Part shown: positions 1-10,556 of the stretch, in pieces | Position numbering within the stretch: the first letter of the stretch is position 1 | How the letters are laid out: the number at the start of each line of letters is the position of its first letter | DNA from: Symbiodinium sp. CCMP2592 | Lineage: Eukaryota; Sar; Dinophyceae; Suessiales; Symbiodiniaceae | DNA: 64,000 nt | Assembly: GCA_905221615.1 (NCBI GenBank) | Contig: CAJNDT010006017.1 | Location: forward strand, 295,001 to 359,000 | Direction of reading: 5' to 3' | Program-made: the position numbers and the translations under genes | The notes under the pieces: model-generated | Database searches by the model: none | Seen by the model: only the letters and a program-made list of their open reading frames with translations | Told to the model about the DNA's origin: nothing

Positions 1-214
1 CCGGATCTTGGTGTTGCTCTTGGTAATCTTGGAAATCTTCGTCTTCTGCAACACGTAGGAACTGAGAGCGCAAAAGCGCCGGCTGTTGATTGTGGCTGCC
101 AACCGCAGGTTGCTCGTTGCGGCGTCTGCTATGCTTGGAGATGGATGGCCGAGGACGGCCGCTCAGCGCTTTGTGGCTCGGCTGCAATCTGCCAGTCATG
201 GCACTTTTATACAT
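1..214 (-). CDS. ORF4 of family A, copy 1, N-terminal part (low-complexity then coiled coil)
   Basis: The ATG is at 214 and the frame runs off the window edge. It is the same protein as 22110-22601 in copy 2, beginning MYKSAMTGRLQPSHKAL. Only the basic, Gln/Glu-rich N-terminal half is visible; the coiled-coil half lies outside the window. The sense-strand box CCCGCAGCCATTT lies about 25 nt upstream of the ATG (plus 239-251). No enzymatic domain is recognised. Confidence 0.55.
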   Translation of the reverse strand, partial: MYKSAMTGRLQPSHKALSGRPRPSISKHSRRRNEQPAVGSHNQQPALLRSQFLRVAEDEDFQDYQEQHQDP

Positions 215-338
215 GATGATGCCTCAGTTAAACCCTGTAAATGGCTGCGGGAAGCACTGTGTTGATACAAGGCGGCTCTCATGTTGCAAAGTTGCATGGC
301 TCTGGACACACGCACGGCAACTTGGCACAGTGTTTTGC

Positions 339-3116
339 TTACAGCTGTTGATCAGTATAGCCGGCAGCGATGTAGAGATCGCGCATTGCTCGAATGGCTG
401 ATGTGGCCTCGCTGCATGGTGTTGTCACTCTGCGTACCATGCGTGTGCGGGCCTGAAAACTGCTGCGAAGTGTTGCAACAGAGGTGGCTGACTGTGGGTG
501 GAAAATATCCGCCTTGTGCAAAGTGCATTGATGCGTAAGGCTGCTGTGCTGAGGGTTTATGGCGAAACCCAGGAAAATGTTGGCCGGTTCAGTTTCAAGC
601 TGAACCGGTGGGTTGTAGAAAGATGCGTCAGTAAGCTGTGCAAAAGGAGGCAGTCGGGTCAGCTGTGCAGGTAAAAGAAGGACGCGGTTGTCGACGTATC
701 TGGTAGCAAAAAAGAAAGCTTGATCCTGCTTGTTGTGGTCGGGAAAATGCTTGTGGTTCTTGAAAAGTTGTTTGTATGTGTGGTGCCAACACTGTTCTTC
801 GACAGCAACCACGATGTTGCATAGGGCTGGGCTGCAGGGCGAGCCCATAGGTGCACCGCGAAATTGCTCAATGAGTGATGTACCGACAGTGAAATAGTTG
901 AGTCGGAGCACTGCAATGATGAGTTGTGGTATGTGTTGTAATTGTATGCAAAGTTTGTTGCCGGAGGAGGCTTCTTGCTGCTTTTGTCTGCTTTTGCCCC
1001 TGTGGACTCGATGTGTGGGGTCTTTCTGTGAGTGGTCAATGAAGAATTTGGAAGAGTGTAGTGGGTTCCTCTCTCTGTACCATCGAACCATGATGCTGTA
1101 TGCTGAAAGAAACCGGCTCTGATCGACCGATGTAAAAAAGCCAGCCAAATCCTGATTGTACAGGATGTAATCTGTTGAATCTTGTAATTTCCTGCGTTGA
1201 TGCAAGAAGAGTGCTGTTTGTTTGAGCTGTGTTATCCCGTCTCCTTGGTGAAAGGAGTTTGTGCATGCTTGAAGTGTCATCAGCTGCAGTACGTCTGCTA
1301 AGGCTTCCCATAATTTTCGGCCCATGGTGTCGATGAACGCCACTATAGGACGTCCTTTCGCGAATTGCTTTTTTCTTTTCGGTAAAATGTAGGCACGTGG
1401 GATGCGGCCCCATTGTGGAAACGCCCATGTGTAAGTTGGTAGAAGACTGCGGATGTCTGTGTAGACATCGAAGTGGTGTTGTAGAGGTTGGCGCTGCGAG
1501 ATCCGAAAGATCTCTTTGTTTAAAAAAGTGTTGTGTATGGCAGTGTGGTATAGTGCTGGGCAGTACCACGTGAGTCGGTTCGGGAAGTGATCTTCGCAAT
1601 GGATGATGCCCGTGGGTATTTTGTGTTGGACTTGCTTGAGCATCTTGACCTGTAGTATGTTGTTTTTACTGCAGTGTGTGTTGTGTTGTGGTATTTGTTC
1701 AGATACAAACTGCTTTGCAGTTTGATGGTTGTAAGGCAGTCCATTGTGTCGATGCCATGTCCGTATGGCGCGGCATAATTGTGAGGCCAACTGTGTGGGC
1801 TTTTGAAGGCAATTGCTTTTGCCGGAGTATGCCAAAAACTGATGTTGTGGTTGTAGTTCTGCAAGTTGGATAGCAATGTGATTGTGGAAAATATGCTCCT
1901 GGGGAACTTGTGAATGTAATGGTGAGCAGGTACAGGGTGGTGGTGAATCGGGTTGCCATGTAGTGTGGGCGTCGCGCCAATTGTGTAGAAGTTGTTGCAT
2001 GGGTGGGTGTTTCTTGTAAACGGGTTTTGTGCTGGGGAGATGGAATGGTGGAATGTGTTGTTTGTTGCTTGTTAACCGAGAGCGCAAAAATTGTCGTAAT
2101 TGTTGGGTGAAGGTGGGGTGTAAGAGTGGCTGTAGGTAAATGGGTTTTGTGACAGGAGGTGGTTTAAGTCGTCGCTTTTTGAAGACGGTGTTGAGAGCTT
2201 TGTGAGCGTGTCTGCGGTCACGTCGTGGTAAGTTGTTTGAGAGTTTGTGTAAAGCGTAAACTGTGGCTGCTGGTGTGTCTGAGCGAAGCAGTTGTTTTGT
2301 TGTGTCGAATCTGGTGCGAGTGTTGGAAGTAAGATGTGATACTGTGGTCCATGCCTGTTTTCTGGTGTGGAATAAGGTGGAATTGGTGAAGCTCCGAATG
2401 GAGTGGTGTAGTTTGCCTCGGCGCTGCTTCGCCCATAAGGTGGCTGTGCCGTTGTGCTTGTTGTTGGCTGCTTTTGTGAAGCCGGAAAAAGCTCCTTTCA
2501 TGTGTGATGTGATGTAAGGAAAGTTGAGCTTGGATTGGTGGTGCTGTATGAGAGTGTTCTCCGTGGCTTCCAATTGCTCTGTGGGTATGTTGGCTTGTAG
2601 TACAATTGGTGTGTATTGGTGGTAGCATTTGTGTTTATGCCACCATCGTAAAGAAAGTTCGGCTTGTACAATTTTGTGTTGTTGAAGTTGCTTGAATTTT
2701 CGATTGCGTGTGCCCTCTCGTTGTGTGAGAGAGTGACTTGAGCTGCCGATGTAAACGTAGCCACGAAAAGGTTGTTGCGTGGTGACTCTGCAGTATACCA
2801 CCTGTGGCTGACGAAAGAAAGAGAGTGTGTACGATGGAAAGGAAATGTTTGAATGTGCAAACAGTCTCTGTAGGTTGGAGAAATGTCCTTCCTCATGTTT
2901 GAGGTAGAAATGCTGGGTACGAAGTAACAAAGTCAGGCCTTGAAGCCAGAGTATGATTTGATGGAATTGTGTGGAGACTGGTTCTGCCAATGGTGCGACG
3001 AATTGTAAGATGGATCTGCCTTGATCCAGAATGCGTATGATGTTCTTGAATTGTTTTTGTCGGAAAATTGTTGTGTGATCTAGTGTCTGTCGGTGTTGAA
3101 TCAAGTATTGCCTGAG
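339..3116 (-). CDS. ORF3 copy 1: GIY-YIG endonuclease - reverse transcriptase (Penelope-like)
   Basis: This 925-codon open frame starts directly after the in-frame TGA that ends ORF2. There is no ATG before residue ~202 (numbered from the TTG at 3104), so the GIY-YIG part can only be made by read-through from ORF2 or by non-AUG initiation. Domains: a GIY-YIG-like nuclease at ~103-195 (VVYC 102-105, VYIG 117-120, candidate catalytic Glu182 followed by LI and LNFP). A linker follows. The RT has the KKQFAKGRPIV block, motif A QDLAGFFTSVD with Asp652, the B block GAPMGSPCSPALCN at ~750 and motif C YVDN at 803-806. The N-terminal nuclease order matches permuted Penelope-like elements. The frame is intact. 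It probably makes cDNA and nicks target DNA in the nucleus (family knowledge). Confidence 0.85.
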   Translation of the reverse strand, partial: LRQYLIQHRQTLDHTTIFRQKQFKNIIRILDQGRSILQFVAPLAEPVSTQFHQIILWLQGLTLLLRTQHFYLKHEEGHFSNLQRLFAHSNISFPSYTLSFFRQPQVVYCRVTTQQPFRGYVYIGSSSHSLTQREGTRNRKFKQLQQHKIVQAELSLRWWHKHKCYHQYTPIVLQANIPTEQLEATENTLIQHHQSKLNFPYITSHMKGAFSGFTKAANNKHNGTATLWAKQRRGKLHHSIRSFTNSTLFHTRKQAWTTVSHLTSNTRTRFDTTKQLLRSDTPAATVYALHKLSNNLPRRDRRHAHKALNTVFKKRRLKPPPVTKPIYLQPLLHPTFTQQLRQFLRSRLTSNKQHIPPFHLPSTKPVYKKHPPMQQLLHNWRDAHTTWQPDSPPPCTCSPLHSQVPQEHIFHNHIAIQLAELQPQHQFLAYSGKSNCLQKPTQLASQLCRAIRTWHRHNGLPYNHQTAKQFVSEQIPQHNTHCSKNNILQVKMLKQVQHKIPTGIIHCEDHFPNRLTWYCPALYHTAIHNTFLNKEIFRISQRQPLQHHFDVYTDIRSLLPTYTWAFPQWGRIPRAYILPKRKKQFAKGRPIVAFIDTMGRKLWEALADVLQLMTLQACTNSFHQGDGITQLKQTALFLHQRRKLQDSTDYILYNQDLAGFFTSVDQSRFLSAYSIMVRWYRERNPLHSSKFFIDHSQKDPTHRVHRGKSRQKQQEASSGNKLCIQLQHIPQLIIAVLRLNYFTVGTSLIEQFRGAPMGSPCSPALCNIVVAVEEQCWHHTYKQLFKNHKHFPDHNKQDQAFFFATRYVDNRVLLLPAQLTRLPPFAQLTDASFYNPPVQLETEPANIFLGFAINPQHSSLTHQCTLHKADIFHPQSATSVATLRSSFQARTRMVRRVTTPCSEATSAIRAMRDLYIAAGYTDQQL

Positions 3117-3119
3117 TCA
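3117..3119 (-). other. In-frame UGA between ORF2 and ORF3 (candidate read-through site), copy 1
   Basis: In sense the sequence reads ATG ACA GAG TGA CTC AGG CAA TAC TTG. ORF3 continues in the same frame with no further stop and no ATG. A UGA followed by CU is a recognised leaky context. The same arrangement occurs at 25504-25506 and, as TGA CTA, at 17720-17722. Confidence 0.6.
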
Positions 3120-4924
3120 CTCTGTCATCTGACTGATGATGGCGACAAGTTTGATCAGTGCTGGGGAGCCAAATTTGTCGATGGCTTTGGGTGGGACACC
3201 CCAGGCGACTGCAGCGGTCTGCAGTGTCTGCTCTTGTGAGTTGCTGAGTGAAGGGAATTCCGAAGCAACAATGTCAAGGTACTTTTTTACCTGTGTTTTT
3301 TTTTTGTCGCTGATGCCTTTGATGGCACCAAACCATCTGGTGATGCCGGATTCGGAGTGAACGCCAGTGAAATGATCTTGAAACCAAACACTGGCTTTTG
3401 TAGGCTGCTGAAAGATGCGCTGGGGATCCATCTTGGGATCGAGGGGTGCCGCCTTCGTTGGTGTAAGAGTTGACTGCTTCTGTCGCTTGGGGCCCAGAGT
3501 GGAGCGTCCCGGAAAGTGCATACCTGTGGTGGATGACGATGCTGGGGAAGCATGTAACGGGTTGTTGTCTTGTTCTGCAGCGGTTGTGGTGAAAGGGGAG
3601 AGGCCATCAGTGGTAGGCCTGGTGTCGGTGTGTGTAGAGTCATCGATGGTAGCACGTTTTGTCCACGAGTGGTTGTGGTGGGGGAAATCTCAATTGTGGA
3701 AAGTGAGAGAGGTGGTGGAGAGGGCGTGTTGATGGGAGTGCTGGGTGCGGTGGTTCGTTTTGGTTTCTTTGGTGCTGGTGTGTTGGGTGCCTCATTGTGT
3801 GCATCCGGAGCACGGAGAGTTTCAATTGTCTCCACTCCTGTGGAAAGTCGTGCTTCCAGGTCGCTGATGCGATGTGCCGCCATAGTGTCTGCCTCTGTCG
3901 GCTGCGAAGGTTGAAGTGGGAGATGAGGTTGTGATTTGCTGGATTGTAGTGGTGTTGGAGATTCGGTGGGTTGCGATTGTGTGTTGTCTGTGTCAGATTT
4001 TACATCTTGCTTGTCCTTTTTGTTGCCATCATTGTACTGGTCCTGCAGCTCTTGCAGGTACAACACCAAGTCCTTGATGAGGTGTGACATTGCTGGTCGT
4101 TTTGCGAGTGTGAGCTTTTCTTGCCAGCAGAATGCGGTGGCCGCTTGGTCCAGATCAATTCTCCTTGCTCGGAGTTGACCCGTAAAGACGGCTTCGCTGA
4201 TGTGTTTGCTGCATGTGAGATGGATGTCGAAGCCGTGTGCGGCGTACCGTAGCCAGTACGAGGACCAATTGTGTCGCAGAAATGCGACCAATGGTGCTGT
4301 TGCGATTGGCATGCCTGCCGTGCGGTTGTGCACTGAATGTGGTGTAGATTGAATGTGTTTGGGTAGGTTGAGGCAAAAAAGCTGCCTGTTGTCCCAATGC
4401 TCTGGTGTTTGAACGAAGTCGTTTGGTATCTGGGGATTTGTAGGCGTGGGATTGGGGTGTTGTTGTTGTTGGGGTGTGACGGTGGCCTGAGGTAATGTAT
4501 GTGAAAAAATGCTGGGGTTTCGAGTCGTCATCGAAGATGGACTCACAAATGTGTGTTGGGGAGTGGTAGGTGTGGGGGTTGGCAGTGTGGTGGGTGATGT
4601 TGGGCCGGGAAACTGCTGGGGTGGGGGAGGGGGTGGAGGGAAAGGTGGGAAAGTGGTGTTGTGGCTGTAAGTGTGAGCTGAACCCCAAGTAGTCGGGGTT
4701 AGGGGTGAGGTGTGTGGTGGGATGTTGTGAATCCCTGGTGGTGGGGAGATCGGGTGCATTGGGGTGCTACTGGTCGAGGCTGTTTGTCGCTGCACCGTAC
4801 TGATTGCTGTACCGATGATGCCTGTTGGCATTGTTGTATGACACTGAGGCTGTGTCGGCTTGTACATGGTTGCACAATGGGGCACTACAATTGCCTGTGA
4901 CTGCAAAAGCTGCACATGGAACAT
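3117..4924 (-). pseudogene. ORF2 copy 1 (gag-like), one frameshift
   Basis: The ATG is at 4924. The N-terminus is Pro/Thr/Gln-rich (~residues 20-170). A conserved central segment shared with family B follows (HIQSTP, SEAVF, then DLDQAA), then a low-complexity acidic/polar linker and a C-terminal globular segment ending SQMTE. Compared with copy 2, one T is missing from the T run at 3657-3660, so the long frame leaves the correct phase and the C-terminal 180 or so residues lie in another frame (down to 3117). A 12-bp in-frame deletion after SEAVF is also specific to this copy. Position before the RT and lack of an enzyme motif suggest a structural or nucleic-acid-binding protein; this is inference. 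Confidence 0.7.
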
Positions 4925-5128
4925 GCATGAGCAACATGGTTGGCTTGAGTGTCAACATCAACTTGTGCGATGCATCCAGCATGCAGCAGCATCGACTCTT
5001 CTTTGGCTCAAAAGCGGTGTCGGAGCAAATGCTTGATTGCAAACAGCTATGTGCAACGGGGTTCAGGCCTGGAAGAAAATATACTCGAGAGTGAAAGGAA
5101 GACACGGAAGAAAAAGAAGAAAGCAACA

Positions 5129-5819
5129 TCACTGAATGAGGCCGAATCCAACGATGCTGAAATGCCCCGAGTGGAATCCCCACTTCTCTGGGGTCCGCAC
5201 GACACCCTTTCGCCCCACGATGAAAGCTTCTCTGTACATGTCCCGATACGTCATCTTGTAATGCTGATACTTAGTCCGTATTGTACCGATGACGATCACT
5301 CCCTGTTGGCCCTTGGGCCGCCGTGTACATTGATCGGTAACTATATGTACCGTGCTTTCCGATACATCTCCTGGGGTCGCATTCCCGTATATGACGAAAG
5401 AGGGAATGGGTGGATAGGACTTGTCGTCGAAGCAATGGCTGACTGAACTTGGGCGGACCAAGTCCTCGCGCATTATGCGCGCGGCACTTGCAATGCTCGT
5501 GCCGTGTCCGGCGGTGTAGATGTATGTTTCCCCTGGTGGGTCGGTGGCACGAGTGTCGAATGCTCTGCGAGTCTCTCCAGCCCACGGGATGAATAACATA
5601 GTATGTACGCCGTCCGATATTGGCGTCAGCGTTGCCCCCAGTTCGTTGCACGCTGATCGCGTGCCCGACTGTAGCACGGCATGTGCAAATTCGGCTAAAG
5701 TCTCCTGCCTGAAATCGCTGTCAGCAGCTATCTCGCCCAAGGTTTTGGCGAGGTTATGTGCTTCTTCCATGTCGACAGCGTGGGGGGTCGGCTTTTCATG
5801 ATCGTAAAGCTCAGAGAAA
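5129..5819 (-). CDS. ORF1 copy 1, C-terminal HGT-motif domain (truncated by gap)
   Basis: This is the same protein as residues ~485-713 of the complete ORF1 at 27530-29527, with few substitutions. The N-terminal Pro-rich and Arg/Ser-rich part is lost in the N gap. Visible signatures are AGHGTSIASAARIM, a VIYGNA segment and a C-terminal HSGHFSIVGFG. The order HGT - hydrophobic helix - YG is faintly like ADP-ribosyltransferase/PARP-type folds, but I cannot confirm that. Start is unknown because of the gap. Confidence 0.7.
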
Positions 5820-5919
5820 NNNNNNNNNNNNNNNNNNNNNNNNNNNNNNNNNNNNNNNNNNNNNNNNNNNNNNNNNNNNNNNNNNNNNNNNNNNNNNNNN
5901 NNNNNNNNNNNNNNNNNNN
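5820..5919. other. Assembly gap (100 N)
   Basis: Exactly 100 N, the usual placeholder for a scaffold gap of unknown length. It interrupts ORF1 of element copy 1, and the sequence on its right is unrelated to the element. Confidence 1.
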
Positions 5920-7956
5920 CAAGTACTGCGGGTTCGCAGGCTCGACCCTGGTCATGGCATGTGCCACAGGGGCATGTGTTTCGCTTGTTTGAGGCCAGGC
6001 AACGGTCAGGAAGACAACGGAGATCAAGCACAGACCATGCAGATGCAGAAGTGGGACCTTGAACCAGCTGAGCCCGTTGTTAATGCCAGCTTGACAGCTG
6101 AAGATGCAGAAGGCAAAGGCTTGGCACGTGCACACTTGCCCAACTGTTAGCATCGCCTCTTTCTCTCTTGGTCAGGTTCGCCCAGTCCCGAAGAGCATGG
6201 CCTTCAAGGTCTATCTCAATATGCATCTGACGAGAGCTCTGAGGACGGCAGTTTAGGCATGAGGTGACATGCTGCTTTGTTGCTTAGCGACACGGGCAGC
6301 ACGGATGGGTTGACAGGAGGAGAGTGAATCCGACGATGAAGGTGAGGTAGTGTGAGGAGTGCTGTCCATGCCCGAAACGATGGCACTGACGCCGCAAAAC
6401 TGGGTGGCGAACATGAATCTGCAGCAGCTGCTTCGTCACCGTCTTCTTGTCTTGGAGTGTCCGCAAGCCTTGCACGGCTACCCATGCCGTGGCGATGCCG
6501 TAGGCGCAAGCCACATTCTGCGAGCGACGACCGATGGGTGGCCAGATCATCGCTGCATCGTCGTGTCACCGAGGCAGAAGATCCGACACATGGTAAATTT
6601 GAAGGAGGCGGGCGTTTGTACAGCTGTGTGACCGCATGTACGATAGACTATTCGTGCTGCACACCCGTGCAAGGAGAACAAAGAATTACGCGAGCAGCTA
6701 AAGAAGGTCAATGGCGATGGTTGGATGTCACTCATTTGTTCCCGCGACGGGTCTTTTCCGTGAGAGGCGAAGCAACGCATCACCCAGCTGGGAGCCACGT
6801 ACTCACAGGATGTTGTGTGGGCTTACGTGGGAAACGCAAGTGGGAAGCTGCTGTGCCTCAGGTGTCACGCAAAGGAGAGGGTTTGCTTGAAGCCTTGGCC
6901 TCCTTCTCGCATTCGCACAGTGTAGGCACGGCGACGGACAGCAGGGAGCTCCATTTTGCTCTTGCTTGTCGTGTCAGGTGATCAGTTATCTGTTTCAGCC
7001 AGCCCCTGGGGACCTGAGACGCCCAATGCAAGAGGCAGCAGGAGAGGTAAGAAGACTTCCACTTCTTAACCCGGACGGAGAGGTTCAGAAACGCGAACAC
7101 CCAAGCGTCCGGGGACGCCAACTCGAAAGCCGGCGTCGCCCACTCAGCCCCGCACACCCAAGACTCGCGTGTGCCATCATGCACCATTGAGTTTCGCACT
7201 GGTAGATGCCAACCGAGTTCCGCTCGCGGGGCTCGGTCAAATCCTCACGAGGACGGGTCGGAGCGTTCCTACTTCTGCAATGACGGTATTTGTGGAGGGT
7301 CGGGGGTACGTACGTGCTGGATTCCGAGCATGAGTCAGCCATTCTCGTAGATCTAACACTCAATCCGCGAGCTTTTCAGCAGTTGCACGATGTTGCACGA
7401 CCTGTGATCCTGCTGAACAGCCGCTGTGGCTGCGGTGAAGCGGGCCCAGGGTTGCACCAAAGGGTTTTCGCCGCTGTCACTTTCTACTGGCAGCGAGTGG
7501 TTTCGATCCAGTGTTGTGGCGGGTGAAAATTTGCTTTGTGGCGTGGCGACTTCGACGGCGATCCTGGACTTTGTGACGGTGAGGTTGTCCTTGTATGAGG
7601 TTTCGGAGAGACCACTAGTGAGTGACCGTGGTGCAAGAGCCGGAATGAGAGGTCTCTGAAGCGACTGGGGGAACCGGAAAAAAGTGGAACTCGCCCAAGT
7701 GTGTAATTCTCGAAGTGGGCGGCTGGCAGGCATGGATCCTAAATCAGGATTCGTCTCCAGACTGGGAAAGCTGTTGAAGACTGGAGCCAGCAGTCGACAC
7801 CATCCGCGATGAAAATGAGTCTTTTCGCCAAAATGGCGACGAGCCAGGGTGCCTCCCCAGTGAAGAAGACAAGCCAGGAGGATGCCATGCGGCAAGGTGG
7901 CAATGGATGATGTGGAGGTCTATGCCGGTTTCTGCATGCACGGCTGAGAGGGCTCA
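5920..7956. other. Non-element DNA, no confident gene
   Basis: No recognised family. Some short stretches look coding, such as an acidic Ser/Glu segment near 6190-6270 (ASDESSEDGS) and an Ala/Ser-rich stretch at 6352-6600 followed by a possible donor at ~6590. They may be exons of an intron-rich plus-strand gene, but exon joins cannot be fixed by eye. Confidence 0.4.
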
Positions 7957-8241
7957 TTGGTCGGTGGCCGCCAGGCGCGATCTCCGGCAACCGAGCTTTG
8001 CAAAGGCCTTGCTCAAAATGGTTGCCTCGAAAAGCTTGATCCGGTCACCAAGCCGGCTGGATTATATGGTTTGCGGGAGCTGCCAGACTCCGTATTCGGA
8101 CCACCGGACCTCCTGATCTCGGACGGGCGTGAGTTTGCCGGCAACGCGCAAGCGATTAGCGACTTAGAGTGGTGCACGAGATCGTTCGAGCACAGCAGCC
8201 ACATCATCGGAAAAACGTTTGACGAAGCGGTGCTTGCTTGA
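7957..8241 (+). CDS. Coding-like segment, unknown product
   Basis: The 94-codon frame opens at TTG, not ATG, so it would be an exon rather than a complete gene. The part from ~8040 to 8238 has protein-like composition (GLYGLRELPDSVFGPPDLL, then ISDGREFAGNAQAISDLEW). The SDGREF stretch faintly recalls retroviral-type integrases, but no other integrase residues are present and I do not assign it. Confidence 0.25.
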   Translation: MVGGRQARSPATELCKGLAQNGCLEKLDPVTKPAGLYGLRELPDSVFGPPDLLISDGREFAGNAQAISDLEWCTRSFEHSSHIIGKTFDEAVLA

Positions 8242-8555
8242 ACTTAAACCTCATTAATCATGCAGTGCTTGCCTTTGTCAACAATACAGCCAGGGTTCCC
8301 ACCGGGGATTTATCGCATGTTACCCTTCACTCCCTCCTTCCTCAACGGACATTTCCTAGACTATGGCATGTGCTTGTGCTGTTTCTTCTAACAGGAGAAC
8401 TGAACATACTCGTAATATCGATTTTGCGTGCTTCTGCCCACGCGCAGGTGCTAGTTCCTCGGCGCAGAGGGTTACGCACGTTTACTGTTGATGGGAAAAC
8501 AGGGAACTTCGGTGGAATGGAGGAAGCAAGGAGTAGTTGGGTGCCTCAGTGTTGA

Positions 8556-8937
8556 GGGCCCGGTTACACAGCAGTATGCAATGCACGCAAGAAGGAGGAG
8601 TACCTCGCAGCCCGCATGGAAGAAGAGCGAAGGCGGCAGATGCAGGACGTTTCATGGAGTTTCATGGTCACGACAGCTGTCTTAACGGCGGTGAGAGTGC
8701 AGAGTGAGGAGCGCACGGTGGAGCGCATGCAAACAGACTTCCAGCACTTCATTGCATTGATCGAGAGAGCCCCTCGAAGTTGAAATGCCGACCACTCCTC
8801 TGCGTTTGCAATTCTGCGACCTGTCCGTCCGGCTAATCACCCTAGAGAGGGAGCGGTCAGACCTTCTCAGGCTGTGCTGTCCGAAGATCGCGTGGAAGAT
8901 GCACCGAACCCCGCAGCTCCCGGCTTACTGGGAATAA
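8556..8937 (+). pseudogene. Unknown helical protein fragment with a frameshift
   Basis: Two overlapping frames together read like one protein. The first (8556-8783) is a charged amphipathic helix ([20 protein letters not shown]) continuing to [12 protein letters not shown]. At about 8770 a one-base shift moves into a second frame, with an ATG at 8785, that reads TTPLRLQFCDLSVRLITLER and stops at 8937. Either this is a decayed gene, a sequencing error, or two exons with a misread junction. No family is recognised. Confidence 0.4.
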
Positions 8938-8947
8938 GATCCCAGAA

Positions 8948-9217
8948 ATGCTTATTAGATCACCGCGAGCCGCGAGCTGCTACTGTAAGGCTTTGCTGGA
9001 GCGGCTCCGGGCTGTTGCCAGCAAGCGCGTGGAGATCGCCACTCGGTCCTCTCGTCCAGGCCAATGCCACGCCGCTTTTCAGAATTTCCGAGCTCTCGAG
9101 CTGTTTCCAGACGCCGACGCGCCTCTAGAGCTTGAAATAGCATCTGAGTTCGAGACTCAGTGCCGCGGATTCTGCATCTCTAGATCTCGTGCAGGCTGCA
9201 AGAGTCCCGAGGTGTGA
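8948..9217 (+). CDS. Coding-like segment following the 8.6-8.9 kb fragment
   Basis: An 89-codon open frame contains YCKALLERLRAVASKRVEI and FRALELFPDADAPLELEI, with composition typical of a soluble helical protein. The first codon is ATG, but the position just downstream of the 8556-8937 fragment suggests it could be a further part of the same gene or pseudogene. No domain is recognised. Confidence 0.3.
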   Translation: MLIRSPRAASCYCKALLERLRAVASKRVEIATRSSRPGQCHAAFQNFRALELFPDADAPLELEIASEFETQCRGFCISRSRAGCKSPEV

Positions 9218-10556
9218 CTTGGGGCTGCAGGCCAGTCGGCTTTGCCTTCGCTTGTAATGGAAAAGCCCCTTGTCTTGGTTCACAGGTCGGAGAGTGTGGG
9301 GACACAGCGTGAGTGGGAAGGAGCAACAGCAAGCCATTTCCGTGAGCACCAATTTGTAATTAGTTTGAGATCTCCGCCTACCGGAGATTGGGTGCAGATC
9401 ACACAGCCTTTTCTGCTGGATCTGCTCCACCACCTGGGCCCGACAGAGCAAGGCACTAGAACTTGCTGCTGAGAAGAGGTTTGCTTCATTGTCACGGTTT
9501 GTTTGGGCTACGGGTTGTGGAGAATTTGTTCCAACATGGGCCACAAGAAGCAAGCAGCTGACAAGGGCACGGGCGGAGCGCAAGACTAGCAAAACTTACG
9601 ATGCTGCTAGAATGCTAGAATCTGCTTTGCCTCGGTAAATCTCGGTGGTTGCTGCCATGCAGCGTGTGCGCACTGATTGTTCTGATTGAAAGGCCGGTCG
9701 GCTCAAGACGCGATGGCAAGTACAAGCGTTTAGCCAGTACGAGGGGAGGTTTTGACTCACATGATATCCCATGATACACATCTTTCAAGCATCCACATTG
9801 GGCCTAAGCAATCTAATTTTGGCCTGGCATACATTCAAACATCAACTGTTTCAGCGCCGGGGCTGGGGTTGTGCATTTTGGAGTCCACACTGGGGTTGCG
9901 CATCTCGGAGCCCGGCCTGGCATGCATTCAAGCATCAACCGTTTCGGCCTCCACACTGGGTTCCCGGTGGTCAGTCAGAGACATTATTTTATCAGTTGTT
10001 GTTTTCAAAAAGGAGTTTGAGGGTGTAATCGCGTCACGTAAGAAGCCTTGCGTGCCGAAAGCACCGGCGTCCGCGAGCTTTCCTTAAGTTTCGACGTTTC
10101 CGGCAAAGATCAAACAAATCCATAGTCACCTTGGGGATTAGGGCTTGCGTGATGTGTATTCTGGCGCTGATGTGTAATCTCTGGAATAAGCATCTTATCG
10201 CCCGCCTCTATAGGAAGGATACGTCGTACCACGCTGAGCGATGGCACCCGGCGCAAGGTGGTCGTGGTTTTGTTTGCTGAGCTTGGGAATTGTTCACATT
10301 GCTCGACTGGCTTTGGACTTCGTAGCTGGAAGATCGCGCCCGGAGCATTCGAGAAGGACGGTGCTTCTGCGTGGTGCGGTCATTCCACAGCTAGCCGATC
10401 TTGACGCCGAGCTAGGGATTTTGGCAACTTTGCCTCAGACTGGATCCCTGTCACGCTACAAAGGTGCAGCCTTTGATGCTGAGGCTGAGAGTTTTTTTAG
10501 CATGTAGTTTTGTCTGCATTCGGCCGCAGCAGCCCATGCGCGTGCACACACTCTAA
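9218..10556. other. Intergenic DNA left of the CA locus
   Basis: It contains a short imperfect direct repeat at about 9777-9960, in which GGCCTGGCAT(A/G)CATTCAA(A/G)CATCAAC recurs about 91 bp apart. It also holds one ATG-started 88-codon frame (10241-10507) with a hydrophobic N-terminal stretch and no recognised family. Nothing else is supported. Confidence 0.4.

Larger units (their letters stand above)
1..5819 (-). mobile_element. Family A polycistronic GIY-YIG/RT retroelement, copy 1 (partial)
   Basis: This block aligns almost base for base with 22388-28220 of the complete copy. It contains, in sense order on the minus strand, the C-terminal part of ORF1, all of ORF2 and ORF3, and the start of ORF4. 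The left end is cut by the window edge and the right end by the N gap, so neither terminal repeat is visible. The net 14-bp length difference from copy 2 comes from a 12-bp deletion in ORF2 here, one T missing from a T run at 3657-3660, and one extra G in copy 2. Beyond the gap the sequence no longer matches the element. Confidence 0.9.

Noticed and set aside
339-5819. Smaller ORFs on both strands over ORF1-ORF3 of the elements
   Set aside because: They overlap strongly supported reading frames and have no independent support.
7827-7837. GCCAAAATGGC, matching the core of the dinoflagellate leader in reverse
   Set aside because: The match is a palindrome-like 11-mer with poor flanks and no coding sequence after it.
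8040-8241. Integrase-like PPDLLISDGREFAGN segment
   Set aside because: Only one short stretch resembles an integrase core; the other acidic residues and the zinc domain are absent.
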